Below are positions 32,760-45,400 of a stretch of 64,000 nt of DNA, piece after piece (position 1 is the stretch's first letter; every line of letters starts with the position of its first letter). A program made the translations under genes and the position numbers. This DNA is from Gigaspora rosea (taxonomy: Eukaryota; Glomeromycota; Glomeromycetes; Diversisporales; Gigasporaceae), in assembly GCA_003550325.1 (NCBI GenBank), contig QKWP01001989.1, forward strand, positions 24,876-88,875. Direction: 5' to 3'. A model generated the notes under the pieces. The model was not told the origin of the DNA, searched no databases, and saw nothing but the letters and a program-made list of their open reading frames with translations.

Positions 32760-34622
32760 TTTCACGATCATATTATAGATATTAACTAGCAGCCAGTACG
32801 TGCTTTGCTATGAATTGCTCCACAATAGATAATAAAATTAATAAAAAATAGTGAATATATTAGCGAATATTAAGAAAAATTCAATTTCACCAAAAACTAG
32901 ATTTTCCATTTTTCGTAAACTTTTGGTCAGGTTTTGCTGCCCAGATTATCTGATTATTTGATAATCACTAGCGCTTCTTGTAGTTCGTAGTTTTATGTCG
33001 ATCATCAACCAATAAAATCATGGTTATATCCAAAATGTGATCAGTGTGCTAAAACTAATATAGCAAGTTATTATGCTTTAACGCTTTTGTTGATTATACA
33101 GCCCGTAATCAAAATGTTAAGACTAGTATATCGATGAGCAAGTTATCATATGAATTTAACCTTTTAAAAGATATGTATTCGTTAATATTTGATATTAGTG
33201 TAACGACTAAATAATTGAAGTTGCTGAATTTGGTAGATAACGTCTTATGAAAATAAAACCAATTCGATTGCACTTTGCTATATAAGATGGTCAGTTGTGA
33301 CGATTACCTTAAAATTGTAATTCTTGACAATTTGAATCATTTGAATGATTAACGAGACAAAGCGTTGCGCAAATCCGTGAGTCTTGTGTTAGGTATCACC
33401 AATTAGTTTAATCATAAATATTAAGATACTTATATATGACGTAAAATATTCATTTTTCGAAGGACGTTTTTTAATATACTGTATAGAAAAAATATCGAAA
33501 AAGCACCAAATTATTATAAATTATTAGATCTACGTTAATAAAAATATATCTAACGAAATGTTTTTTTATGCTTTTAAATTTATGGATTGTTTTTTTTTTT
33601 TGTTTTTTGTTTTGTTAAAGCGAAAATCGTTTGTTAAACGTCGATTAATTTAAGTAAAAAAAAAAAAGAGGCTTTATCATTTTAAAGGGGGCTCTTAGAG
33701 GAATTCGACAAGTATAATTTTATTTACGTAGAGAAATTTTAGCAGATCGGTTATATTATTGTTACACCGAAATTTACCTCTTACAAGTTTAGGGATAACG
33801 AATTTACTTTAGTTACGGATATCGTGTACGATTGACTTCAATGCCTGTGTATATTTATTGCAGTTACATGTTACAGAAGATTTATGTGATTGGCCTTTAC
33901 AAAAGAGGTAAATACTAATTGTATATGACTATCCTAGAGAACTATCACTTCGGGGGAGGAAATATCGGGTTATTTATACATGTTAATTGACTAAGATATA
34001 GAATTATTACACTTATCAGCGATTCTAAATCTACTTTATAAAATATTTATGCTAGATTTGATATAATCGATAAATACAATAAATCGAATGATTAAGATAA
34101 ATATTTTTAATTAAAGATAAATCAAATATATAGATATATAAATAAAATAAATGTGATAAAAATATTTTATACAATATAACCCTAAGAATAAATAGATCTA
34201 CTAGCAATTGAAGCTTTGCGCGACATTAATTGCGTATTACGATGATCACGTGATAAACAAATTATGTGGATAGTCGGGACTAATGTAATTCCGTGTCTAG
34301 CAGTATGAATGCAGAATTGTATAGTACGAATAAGGTTATTTTACAGCTTATCTAATATTGCACTTATCTACGTAATTTAGGTAGGCGATTAGTTTTGTAC
34401 ACGAGCTTTGCCTCGTGTTTAGGGGTAAATCACTAAAAAATTTTTATATCAGTAACATTTGACTTGTGCCATTAATATTTGACATGTGCTTTATAATGTA
34501 ACATTTGATGTGTGCCATAACATTCGACTTGTTGCTGTATCATTTAAAAATTCATAATTTTTAATGTGTATTGCATTTGCAAAATCACCAATATTCAATT
34601 TATAAGTAAAAATTATCTTTAT
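32760..34622. other. AT-rich spacer, no gene seen
   Basis: Nearly 1.9 kb without a plausible coding frame or recognised repeat. It contains one short GC hairpin at 34399-34418 (ACACGAG, loop CTTTGC, CTCGTGT). Confidence 0.5.
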
Positions 34623-34851
34623 ACCAGGAACGGAGTACAAAGTACGTAGTGTATGGTTTACAGGCATTTAAAATGCTGTGTCTCTTTTGTATCTGATTTG
34701 TTAATCTAACCTTGTGACTTTTGAATGTATTTCTATATTTGTACATACTCGATGGGGCTTTGATCTACTGTATCGCAAAAAAAAAAAAACCAGAAACATG
34801 CAAAACTGGTTTAACCTGTAACTCGCTTAAAATCCACTTTCCGTTCCTGGT
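34623..34851. repeat. Inverted-repeat unit with 12-bp ends
   Basis: ACCAGGAACGGA at the left and its exact complement TCCGTTCCTGGT at the right. The left end continues GTACAAAGTACGTAGTG, and a similar CCAGGAACGTAGTACGAAG occurs at 63571. No target duplication seen. Possibly a small MITE. Confidence 0.4.
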
Positions 34852-35460
34852 TTTGCGTGACAACGTCGCGCAGTTACTTATTTATGTAAATTTATTGTTA
34901 CCAAACCTACCGAATTTATAATATATTACACAGCCCGTATAATTCATTTAGCCAATTATTATAACATTTACATAAGTTTAATTATATAATTTCAATCATT
35001 TAAGAATTAGCAAAATTAATCAAGAAAAAATTTTCATTTATTCATTATTAATTTTAATAATTTCCTAAATTCAAAATACCTGATACCTTTATTTTGATGT
35101 AACTAATTATAAAAAATATTAACTGTTGTGTCCTACGTCATTATATATTATCGCAACTAATTTTTTAAAAAAAATATCAAACTATTACGTTAACACTTTT
35201 GATGACATAATAATTCAAATATCTGCATGTATAACTTCCAAAAACTCCACAATGCCGTAACTTTCTATATTGACAAATGGCCGCTGTTATGATATACAAC
35301 GTTATGTATTGACGTAACTACTGAAATAGGTTACGACAAACGACAGTTGATAAATTTCTCTTTTTAAAAAAATTAATACAAAAAATACAGAAGATTAAAT
35401 AAGTTTTTTTTTTAATATTAAAGGTGAGCTTGATTAAATAAGATTTTATATAAAGAAAGG
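34852..35460. other. AT-rich spacer, no gene seen
   Basis: Nothing recognised. Confidence 0.45.
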
Positions 35461-35827
35461 TGCAGCAAATGCACAACATAATTTAATGAATTTTGTGTAT
35501 CATTAGTTTTATCTCGAACAATAACTTCAATTACCTATATCTGAGAACATCTGATAATGATATCGTAAATTGGGTTCCAGCCTTGATTGAATCGTTAAAA
35601 GTTTGATAGTTTGGTTTTTTATGATACCATTGTTAGTCAATTTTCCAGATACATTAACTGATTCGCTCTTTTCAGATTCTGGAGGGTTATTTCCTATCTT
35701 TACATCAAGAAAGTCACCAGGAGATTGACAAGGCAGAAAGGTTTGCCTTTTTGTTATTTTGAAATGGAGCTGCATTTACTGTAAGAAGAAGAGACAATGA
35801 AATGAATGCGAAAATAAAATTTTTCAT
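35461..35827 (-). pseudogene. ML-domain (NPC2/PG-PI transfer-like) secreted protein, decayed
   Basis: A minus-strand ATG at 35827 starts the signal peptide MKNFIFAFISLSLLLTVNAA. After a one-base shift near 35760 the mature part continues in another frame: FLPCQSPGDFLDVKIGNNPP, then SEKSESVNVSGKL. After a second break near 35600, DSIKAGTQFTISLSDV follows in a third frame and then VIEVIVRDKTNDTQNSLNYV. These segments line up in order with MD-2-related lipid-recognition proteins as I remember them from these fungi, with about 20 residues missing between the KL..I strand and SIKAG. Members bind sterols or phospholipids in the secretory path or outside the cell. At least two frameshifts and a deletion make this a pseudogene. 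Confidence 0.65.
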
Positions 35828-36596
35828 GATTTCTTTGCGAAGTAGATAGGAATCTAGTTTTATTTTTATTTTTTTTGTTTAATTCAGATGTCGTTTTCTT
35901 GAAATATGACTATTGATAACATTATGTCCTTTATAAGAAAAAAAACCAGTCTTCGAATCCATAAAAAGCCTTCTTTTTCATCATTTGAAAACAACCCAAT
36001 AATTTTTAAATTACACTATTCCAAAGTATTTAATCTAATTACAAGCATATACGATATCATATTAATTGTGATTTACAAAACAGTGTATCTTTGAATTTGT
36101 AGAAAGCAGTTCACCTAAATGCCAATCAAATTGCACAATTGTAAAGTTGTATTTCTTAACCAAGGATCTGAAATAAATATAGTATTTTATACTTTTTTCT
36201 TTTTCTGTATTGACATTACTATAATCATCTCTCAATTACAAATGATATTCAGGTGAATGTAATTAAAATAACTTGACTTTAATTGATATGGTTCGGTTAG
36301 ATGCATGAAAGTCTTTAATATCTCTTTAAAATTCATTTAACCATTTTAAGGCGCCTTCTTTTCCGTTAAAGTTTACAAACAATTCATCTTCGTCCAATGT
36401 TTACATTTCAAATATAACAATGGTTTAAGAATATTATAATTTTTATTTATCAATAATATTTTATGAAATACTGTAATTTTCGAAATAAATAGGTAAATCA
36501 TATATAATACTAGCATAAAAAGTGCGATAAAAAAAAATATATAATAGGTGACAAATAGAAAGCGAAATGAGAATAAAATAAAAAAGGATTCAACTT
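35828..36596. other. AT-rich spacer, no gene seen
   Basis: No recognisable content; short frames only. Confidence 0.4.
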
Positions 36597-36953
36597 TACA
36601 CCTTTTGAAATTTAAATTCATACAAATTACATCCAAATACATACAAAATGATATTCAAATACATACAAAATGACATTCAAATATATACAAAATGACATTC
36701 AAATGCATATCAAATTTGTACAAGCTAACTTTCAAATTTGTACAAATTAATATTCAAATTCGTACAAATTAACATTCAAATTCGTACGTAAGATTATACG
36801 AATTTGAATTTTAGTTTGTATGAATTTTAATGTTAGCTTGTACGAATTTGAAAGTCTACTCGTACAAATTTGAATGTCTTCTTGTATGAATTTGAATGTC
36901 ATTTTGTATGAATTTGAATGTTATTTTTATGAATTTAAGCATCAAAAGGTGTA
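36597..36953. mobile_element. 357-bp element made of inverted 22-bp tandem repeats
   Basis: Outer ends TACACCTTTTGA on both sides (right end in reverse complement). Inside, the left half is a tandem array of a 22-bp unit such as ACATACAAAATGACATTCAA+AT (about seven copies, 36640-36790) and the right half is the same array reversed (GAATTTGAATGTC..TTGTATG, 36796-36930). The whole can fold into one long hairpin. Non-coding. No target duplication found. Confidence 0.7.
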
Positions 36954-37899
36954 CAACCAGTGTTTAAAATTACTTTGCACAAATTACACATGTACAAGTG
37001 GGTTTTTTTGTACAAGAAAAGTTCTAAATGTATATGCACAAGCATACAATTAATTTAAATAAGGAGCTTGTGCAAAAATAATATGCAAGAGAAATTATAA
37101 AATTTCATTGTACAAAAATTTAGTCTAAATATAAATATGAGATAGAATAAAGAAAGTCCAAAAAACTTCAAAAAAAATGAATGAGCATAAAATACAAGCA
37201 TGATTGAGTTTAAATTTGAAAAAATATCCAAAAAATCCCAAAAAATTAACAAAAAATAAGATATATTGGTATAGTAATTTTATAATGTTGGTATCATTTA
37301 GAGATAATAAATATGTGCATATAAAATAATAAATTGTCATCTCGTCACGAGTGTCTGGTACATTTTTACCAATCATTTTGCATGTGCGAAAATTGGATGG
37401 CATAAATGGTCACGATCACATGTCATGAGAAATTCACAATAATTACTGGATTATATCGAATAAACATTAGCATTAATGGTCCTTATGTCATGTAGTATCC
37501 ATATTAATTAATTTTTATATATTTATATATATATACACAGTATATTATTTTAATTTTGAGTTCGCGCGCTTAGCATTTTTGATTGGTCATAACTAGAAAA
37601 TGTGATTAGAGCATGGGAAAAACAATTTGACAATTGTTTTACATATTGATGTTTTAAAAATGATCAGTTACTTTTAAATCTGTAATTATTGCAACATTTG
37701 ATTATTTGATGTTAATGCGTAATGTTATAATAGATTTATACAGTAATTTGTTTATTACTATGAATTAATAATCAGTTGTCTCAATTATTTTTAAAAAATC
37801 AACTTTAGTTCTTTATGTACACTTTGCATCTTTCAGATTTAGAAAATTGCTTCTGTTTTTATGCAAACTTTGTATCTGAAATTAGATTAACTGAGATAT
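36954..37899. other. AT-rich spacer, no gene seen
   Basis: A degenerate GTACAA/TGCACAA word cluster around 36985-37090; otherwise nothing recognised. Confidence 0.4.
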
Positions 37900-38475
37900 G
37901 GATAACAAATGCACAATAGTAGAAGCATGATAGTTCAGGACTACAAAATAGTTAGTAACACAGTAGTATTTTTTTCTTTTTTTTTTAATACAGTACTAAC
38001 TTTTCATACGATAACAAACGTAGCAAGCATAATAGTTTGGGACATAGCAAAATAGTTAGTAGCACAGTAGTATTTTTTTATATACAATACTAACATTTCT
38101 TTTTTCTTTAGAACAAATATGCACAATAACAAATATAGCACAATAATAGAAGCATAATAGTTCAGCATTAGTAACACAGAATGTATATATATATATTTTA
38201 TATTTATATATATATAGTACTAACATTTCTCTTTTCTTTAGAATTGAACATAGTGTGATTATGAACACACAATAGTAAAAGCATGATAGTTCAGGATATA
38301 GCAAGATAGTTAGTAGCACATAGTTTTTTTATATACAGTACTAACATTTCTTTTTTCTTTAGAACAAAATATAGCACAATAACAAATGTAATATAATAGT
38401 AGAAGCATAATAATTCGGGATGTTAGTAGCACAGTAATATATATTATATATATATAGTACTAATATTTCTTTTAG
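37900..38475. repeat. Tandem repeat, about five units of 105-130 bp
   Basis: Units start near 37917, 38025, 38147, 38276 and 38400 with AGAAGCATAATAGTTCAGG variants. Each contains ATAGTTAGTAGCACAGTAGT, a T/TA-rich stretch, AGTACTAACATTTCTTTTTT and AGAACAAA..GCACAATAA. Length differences come mainly from the TA-rich part. Confidence 0.75.
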
Positions 38476-38828
38476 CATGACAGAAATTCTATTTTATGCA
38501 CGAAGGTTACACAAGATTTTGCATATCAAAATCATAGTGACGGGAGGTATGTCATATGACCGCACATAAAAAAAATCGGATGTTCTTTACAAAACTTTGC
38601 CAGATCGTTTGTTAGGTACATTGCAAGAGAATTGCGGTGACCCATCATTAAGATCATTGGATTCGCGGGACTTTTACTATAGATGTAGTTTTTATATTGG
38701 GTGATAATATGTAATATATAAATGAATTTAATTTTTTTTTGTTTCAGCAACGATTCAGAAAGAGGTTAGTGGTTTTAACAGTGTAATGCAGAGCTATATT
38801 TATTGCTCCTTCTAATGGTACATATTTA

Positions 38829-40340
38829 CTAATACTCTATGTTATATATCTCTGCTGCTAGTTTAGACGAAGTGTCTAGTGCCTTCTCTATTTCCTCCGA
38901 AACTTCATCTACACCCTCCTCTATATCATTTTCATCATCATCAAGATCCTCTTTGGTAAGTTTATTTTCTCCTTTCTCAATTCATTTTAGAAACGAATTA
39001 ACATTTTCAAAAATCCCTCTCTTATAATATTCTTCGCAGTATTTACACTTTTTATTATAACAAGCTACATGGTAGCCGTGACCTTAAACATATACCATAC
39101 TGTTATTATCGCTTAATGGAAGACCACAACAATCACATAGTTCGAGATGTGGTGGATGAGATGTACTGTATACCGTTGGTAGGTATCGTAGAACTACTTC
39201 TTCGTTCAGAGTAGCTAGTTGGTATATTTATGGTGGCTTTTTTTTGGAAGCTTTGGCGGAGGCTTTGGTAGGGTTTTTTTGGTGGAGGTTTTTTTGGTGG
39301 AGGTTTTGTTAGTAGAATTTTTGGGGGCACTTTTTTTTGTAGGTTTATTTTCTTGGCATTCTCTGTAGTTTTTTTGTTGAGAATTGGAATGCTTTTCCCA
39401 CGATTATGAAATATGTTTTGAAAATATTGTAAAAGAAAAAGAGCCGTTTTTTCATATAAGAAATCAAGAGTTGTAGCATTATATGGATATCGTCTTGTTT
39501 TAGCATATGTGTCTTTAAACACAGGATCATGATCCATTATAATATATGCTTGCTTTATAATATTATACACTGTTGTATTTTTCGATGTATTGGCACGAAT
39601 TCGACTATGGGTATTTTCTACATAATATTCGTTAAAACTAGTCAAATGATTTTTTATAACATTTAAAAAAGGATGATTGTTATCATTCCAATAGAATAAA
39701 TCGGACAAAAACATAAGGGGGGCCTTATTATAGTTCTTCCGTTTCTATCGCAGAGCGAAGGTCCAAATACGAAAGACATTCTCACATATTCGTTGAACAA
39801 ACCTGATCGAAATAGAGTAGCATAGATTTCAAGTGTCGACGGAATTATATTATCAAGTAAGTCGATCATCGTTTGATACTCGATATCTTTGCATATCTTT
39901 CCGAATTTTTTTATAATTTTGTCCTTTATTTTTAGCCAACTGTTTCGCGCGAGTTCCAATAGAAGGTTTATCCTCTACAGTCGAGGTTTCTTTGCCAATT
40001 TTTTTTTTCCAAATATGTAATGGAACATTTTTTCAAAAAAAGAATGGTAAATTAGTATAACATGTTCCCTACTATTTAACGACAAATGAAGTGGGCCCAG
40101 CATGGGCAAAAATGATTCAATTTGTTGTAGAATAATGAAATTTGTATTGGATGATTTTCGTAGATATAGTAATTTTCTAATAAAGAGCTGGCCGGGCCAG
40201 TCAGCCACAACAGGTGCGACTTGTCCATCTAAATGCCGCGTTTTATTATTTATTAATAGGATAATATTTAATGCATTAAGATAATCTTCTATCCTCTCCA
40301 AATACCAAGCATATAAACAACTAGAACTACACTCTGCCAA
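38829..40340 (-). pseudogene. RING-tailed repeated fungal protein, 5'-truncated
   Basis: Segments in three frames join in order on the minus strand: PVVADWPGQLFIRKLLYLRK, LGPLHLSLNSREHVILIYHS and FEKMFHYIFGKKKLAKKP (40340-39975); then, after a TAG where Trp fits, INLLLELARNSWLKIK and LDNIIPSTLEIYATLFRSGL (to about 39720); then FLSDLFYWNDNNHPFLNVIK and YVENTHSRIRANTSKN. A Pro/Lys-rich insert follows, and after another shift near 39170 LELCDCCGLPLSDNN, GHGYHVACYNKKCKYCEEYY (about 39125-39035) and an acidic tail ending at a TAG at 38829. CX2C..GHxYHxxC..CxYC is a RING-like zinc site. I remember this as a high-copy protein family of these fungi without known function. The N-terminal half is missing at the LINE junction. 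Confidence 0.65.
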
Positions 40341-40349
40341 TCCAAAATT

Positions 40350-42480
40350 GTTATTCTCAGGTTTTCAAACAGACAAAACTTCTACTACAATTATTGCTCA
40401 CTCTCAACACTACCATACATGTTATATTTGTAAAATCAAAAATATTCTATGTGTAGCTACAGAACAAAGTAGGCATGCTCCAGACTATACTGTAGCTTGT
40501 CTCTTTAGAAATGTTTTACTTCACTGAACTTGTGCCCCACAAATTCTTGATATTAAACTCAAACCACTCACTCCTAAAACTCCACTTATACTTGAACAAA
40601 AATCACTGATTATTATTCTTAAACTTCAACAAATGTCCTCTGTGGATAAAAAAGCTATATACTATTCTTTTCTCCAAAAAATTAAAAATCCTAACCAGGC
40701 CAAAAAAGAAACACAAAAGCCAAAACAATCAAGAGATACTTCTAATGATTTAGACTAGTTCAAAGAATACCCAGTAACACCAAAAATGGAACAAAATATG
40801 AAATTTAGTAATACTTTAGCCTATCAAATTCTAGATTTTGTTAAACCACATCTTATTGATGTTTATCCAGGAAAAATTACAAGACCTGCTACCAACACAA
40901 TACCTGAATCTAAATTTAATTACAAATACTTAATCAAAGCTATGGCTGGTAAAAGACCTAAATTTCTTACTGATCTTATATATGAAGCCAATCCCTCTAT
41001 TGACAAATCAATTACAATACCATTTGAGTTTATCCATTCAACTTTTGTTGATTTACTTAAAGAGTTTACTACTTCTTTATTTACTCAATTCAACTATCCA
41101 AAAATACTTTCCGCTTACAATTCTATACCTCCCTATTCTATACGTAACTGAAACCAAGTAGCATTGAATCTTGCTCGTCTTCATCTTATTTTGCATGACA
41201 AATACCAAACAATTAATGCTAACAAATTCTGTTAAGACTTAAATATATATCCTATTTATCTTAGGCTTCACTACTATATAAGTGAAGATAGCATTAATCA
41301 GCCCCTCTTTAAAATTCAAAATGATACCAAATTTAATATCAACATTACTCTCAATATTCCCAAAAAACAATTTCTACAATCCTTTAAAATCCCTTCACTT
41401 AAACCATATTTAACAGATCTTAATACATGGTTTGAAAAATTCTTTGAAACCTATAAATGACAATTTACAAAAATCGACCAAAAGAAAACATACAACTATA
41501 TTAAACACCAAATTGTACTCAAACTTAATGATACATGCAAAGCACTTCTTCCACAAGAATTTAGAATTACTGCTATTAACTCTTTACGTGAACGAATCCA
41601 ACTATGTTTTCAAGCAGCACTTTATCATATCCATACTTGTAATTCAGAAAATTGCTCTATATTGCCTTCAGATGTTGAGCATAATGTTCAAAACTTATAT
41701 ATATCTTTCTTTACAGAATCCTTTAACCATTTTCCAGCTCCTCAAAATCTACCATCTAAACACAAATACCATCATCCCACTCTTGACTTTTCAATTTTTG
41801 ATAAAGAAGTACAACATGCTACTACATTTCAAAAACAAACACCAATTTCTATATTTCGACAACTAGCTACCAAAACTGACCAACAATTTCTTGAATCAAT
41901 AATCTCAACAAAGAAGAAACCAATCAAGCACAACTTAGTTTCTATTTTTACAATTTCTTTAATGTATACAATAAGGCTGCAGCTATTAATGACCAAATTG
42001 ATAACCTTAGTCCTAATAGTGCAATTGAAAAAATTACTGCTAAGCCAATTGATACTAACTTTTTAGCTAGAGTAATAACTTACTTTTATATTCTCAAGGA
42101 AGATAAGCCATCTATTGTATATATTCAAGATGCATATAACAAAAAATTCTACCCAGAAGCACAAAAAATCCTATTTGCTAAATTTAACATCCAATTCAAA
42201 AAACCAAGTATCAAATCTATCTTTTATAATCCTATTTAAAGTACTAAAATTAATTCCAAAAACAAATCCCCAGTACAACCAAATACTGGAACAACTAATG
42301 ATTCTACCAATTCACAAACCAATTCCCCACTAACCCAACAATCTTTAAATCCATCTGGAGAACTAGATGATAATGTTATTATGTCAGATACAAATAATGT
42401 AAAAAATGATCCAAACTTAAACTCTAATACACAACAAGAATCCCATATTACAACATCTTCATATAATCCTTTTCAATAAG
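40350..42480 (+). pseudogene. LINE ORF1
   Basis: About 700 codons in one frame to near 42000, then one shift, ending at TAA 42478-42480. Near the start is a Cys/His cluster HTCYICKIKNILC..RHAPDYTVAC (about 40414-40500), zinc-finger-like. Readable later: YQILDFVKPHLIDVYPGKIT, RPKFLTDLIYEANPSIDKSI, LLPQEFRITAINSLRERIQL and FKKPSIKSIFYNPI, then a Ser/Asn/Thr-rich tail. Five or more in-frame stops fit Trp or Gln codons. As in other LINEs the product would bind the element RNA; this is by analogy. Confidence 0.65.
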
Positions 42481-42496
42481 TATTTTTGTAGACCAC

Positions 42497-45400
42497 ATGA
42501 ATGCAGCCACCACTTCTGAGATAATGATGTCCTCCACTTTTAGTGGGCCATTTTCAGAAGAGAATAATGTAAGTGAACAGGTGGTTAAGTCCATTTATGT
42601 GGAAGAACTAATTAATAACAGTCAGACTCAAAGTACAGAGCAGACTTTAGCTTCTTGCACAACTGTGAGAACCGAGTATATGGCGAGTGCTTCTACAGAA
42701 AACAATTACAGTACTTTAGATACTATATCTTCATCTTCCTCTGAAGTACAACTCTCTCTTAATACTTCTCTATCACTAACTACTTCCATTTCTAACAACT
42801 ACCCAATATCAGAAATTTATGATGAATCTTTACTTGAAAAAGACTTCAGTGATGAAGAAATTAAACTACCTACAAACTCTATAAGTGAAAGAAACTTATT
42901 CAATTCCAATCCTAACCCTCTTGAAATATACAATTCAAAAGCATGCTACAACAAATTTCTTTACTACCATAGACTACGAACACTCCATTCTCCACAAATT
43001 GTGAGTTCTTTCTTGCATTATATACAAGAAAATTACCCTATGTTTTATTCAAACCAATATATAAAAATTTCTATCAAACCACATTTCTGATTTGACCATA
43101 TTTTTACAGAAGCACACATATACCTTCCATATGAAAATCTTATACCAGACCATACTATATTTCCACCCTTTGAAGATTTACTACATTACTCTGATGTTGA
43201 ACTTAAATCACCCAATAACAAATTTCACCAACCAAATATCTCACCTTCAGCTCTTGACCTTATTATTGCTACTCACAATGTTCAAGGTTATAATACTCCT
43301 CTTAAAAGGCAACTTTGGGAAGAATTCTGTCTGTCTAATAACATTCAAATTTGCAGTATTACCGAAACAAAACTTTTTGACTCCAAACCAAAAAAGTTCT
43401 TTAACAATAAACATTTCTCATACTTTTGGTCCTGCCTCAACAACTCAGCAGAGGGCACTGGTATCATGATTAATAATCTTTTAAAACCTCATATCCATAA
43501 TATACTTACACATCCTGGAGGTGCAATTGCAATTGATCTATTTTTCAAACATGATTTCAAATTTCGAATTATATCCATTTACCTTTCCTCCACTAACCAA
43601 AATATACGTAACCAATCACAAGAAGCTATCATCTTATGGATACAGCAAGCACTCTCTTTAAACTTACACCCTATAATCCTCAGCGATTTTAATACTTCTC
43701 CTCTTCTTACTAATACCTCTACTGCTAAAACCAAACTTCTTTCCTATCTCCATAGCAACTGTATGTTTGATTTGGCTGATCATACTAATAATACCCAACA
43801 TACCTGGCAACGCAATAATCGAAGTAGCTGTATCGACTATATATGGGCACATGATTCTATAATTCCATACCTTATAGACTTTTCTCTTCTTTCACCACTA
43901 GCTACTACCCATAGTGATCATTTAATCCTCATTTCCAAATAGAGCTTTCCATTTGCACTATCTTCAAAACTTCGTCACAAAACACGTTGTAAGCGTAGAG
44001 TCTTTCAATATAAATTAATGGACCAAGAGAAATGGAAAGAGATTCATCCCAATATCAAAACAATATTAGTTATCACAATACTCCTCTACACTCTAATTTA
44101 ACAGAATCTTTAGAATGAACCTGGCACAAACTTCAAACTAGCATTATTATAGCTGCTCTTAAAACTATTCCTAACAAAAAATTTACATTTTGAAATTTTC
44201 ATCATACCTTTACACCTAAAGCCTCTGAACTGCACAAAGATCTCAAAACTATTAGAAATATTATGCAACAGACCAAATATGCAATAACATATAACCAAAC
44301 CATTCCTTCTACAATATCTACTCTTATTCAGAACATGAACTCCAAACACCAATTCTCTATTCCTGCCATACCTGCTAATCAAACTGATCTATCTATCTGG
44401 CTAACCCAAACCAAAACATACTAGAAAAACCTATACAATGCCAGAAATCTTGAAAATGCTTATCATCTTAAGCAGCATATTTAAACAGCTATTAATACTA
44501 GATGTGAAAGATTGCTTACTCATCCAACCAAAATGATTAACAGTATTCTTAATCGAATCGCGACACTGACCCAGTTCATTTTGATAATATAAAAACTCAA
44601 ACAGACATCCTTACTGATCCTCTTGAAGTCAAAAATCATAATCAATCACACTTCTCTCAATGGACTGCAAATAACGCTTATAACTGTCAAATTTTTTTAA
44701 CTCATTGGCAAACAGAATATAATCCCAAACACAATATTATACAGAATGGTACAATCCAGTCCTGGAACCTATATATACTGATGAAGTTATTGGTACTATC
44801 AACAACTTTCCCAACAACAAAGCATGTGGCCCTTCTGGAATTAGCTATGAAATGCTAAAACATGTTGGTTCACAAACCATATCTGCTATCATAGCACTAC
44901 TAAACCGATGTCTAATAATAGGCTTAATTTCCAAACAATGGAAAGATGATCGCATTTTTCCTATTTCTAAAAAAACAACTTTTGATGGACACCTACATAA
45001 TACTAGACCAATTAGCCTAATTGAACATATCAAAAAACTAAACACAAAAATTCTTACTAATCGTTTAAATTCTATATTTTCCTCTTACAATATTCTTAAT
45101 CCACACAACTATATTGCACTCCCTAGCAATAGCACTAATATTCCTATCCACATACTCAACAACTTTATTGAAGATGCAAATTGCAACCAAAAGGAAATCT
45201 GGCTCTTATCTTAGGACATGAGTAAAGCATATGATACTATTAATATAGACCTATTTGCTCTATCTCTCCAAAGACTTAATATGCCATTGAAACTTACTAC
45301 AATCCTTACCAATCTCCTAACATCAAGAACTAATAGAGTAATAACCAATCTTGGACTTACAACTTCTTATGAAGTTCAAGATGGAATTGATCAAGATGAA

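Noticed and set aside
37900-38475. Possible CRISPR-like array
   Set aside because: Units are long, contiguous and without regular spacers; a eukaryotic tandem repeat.
38839-39027. Ser-rich 62-codon plus-strand frame
   Set aside because: Antisense of the acidic C-terminal tail of the RING-tailed pseudogene.
42497-43090. Ser/Thr-rich frame as an independent secreted or adhesin gene
   Set aside because: It is in frame with, and continues into, the LINE endonuclease after a single TGA.
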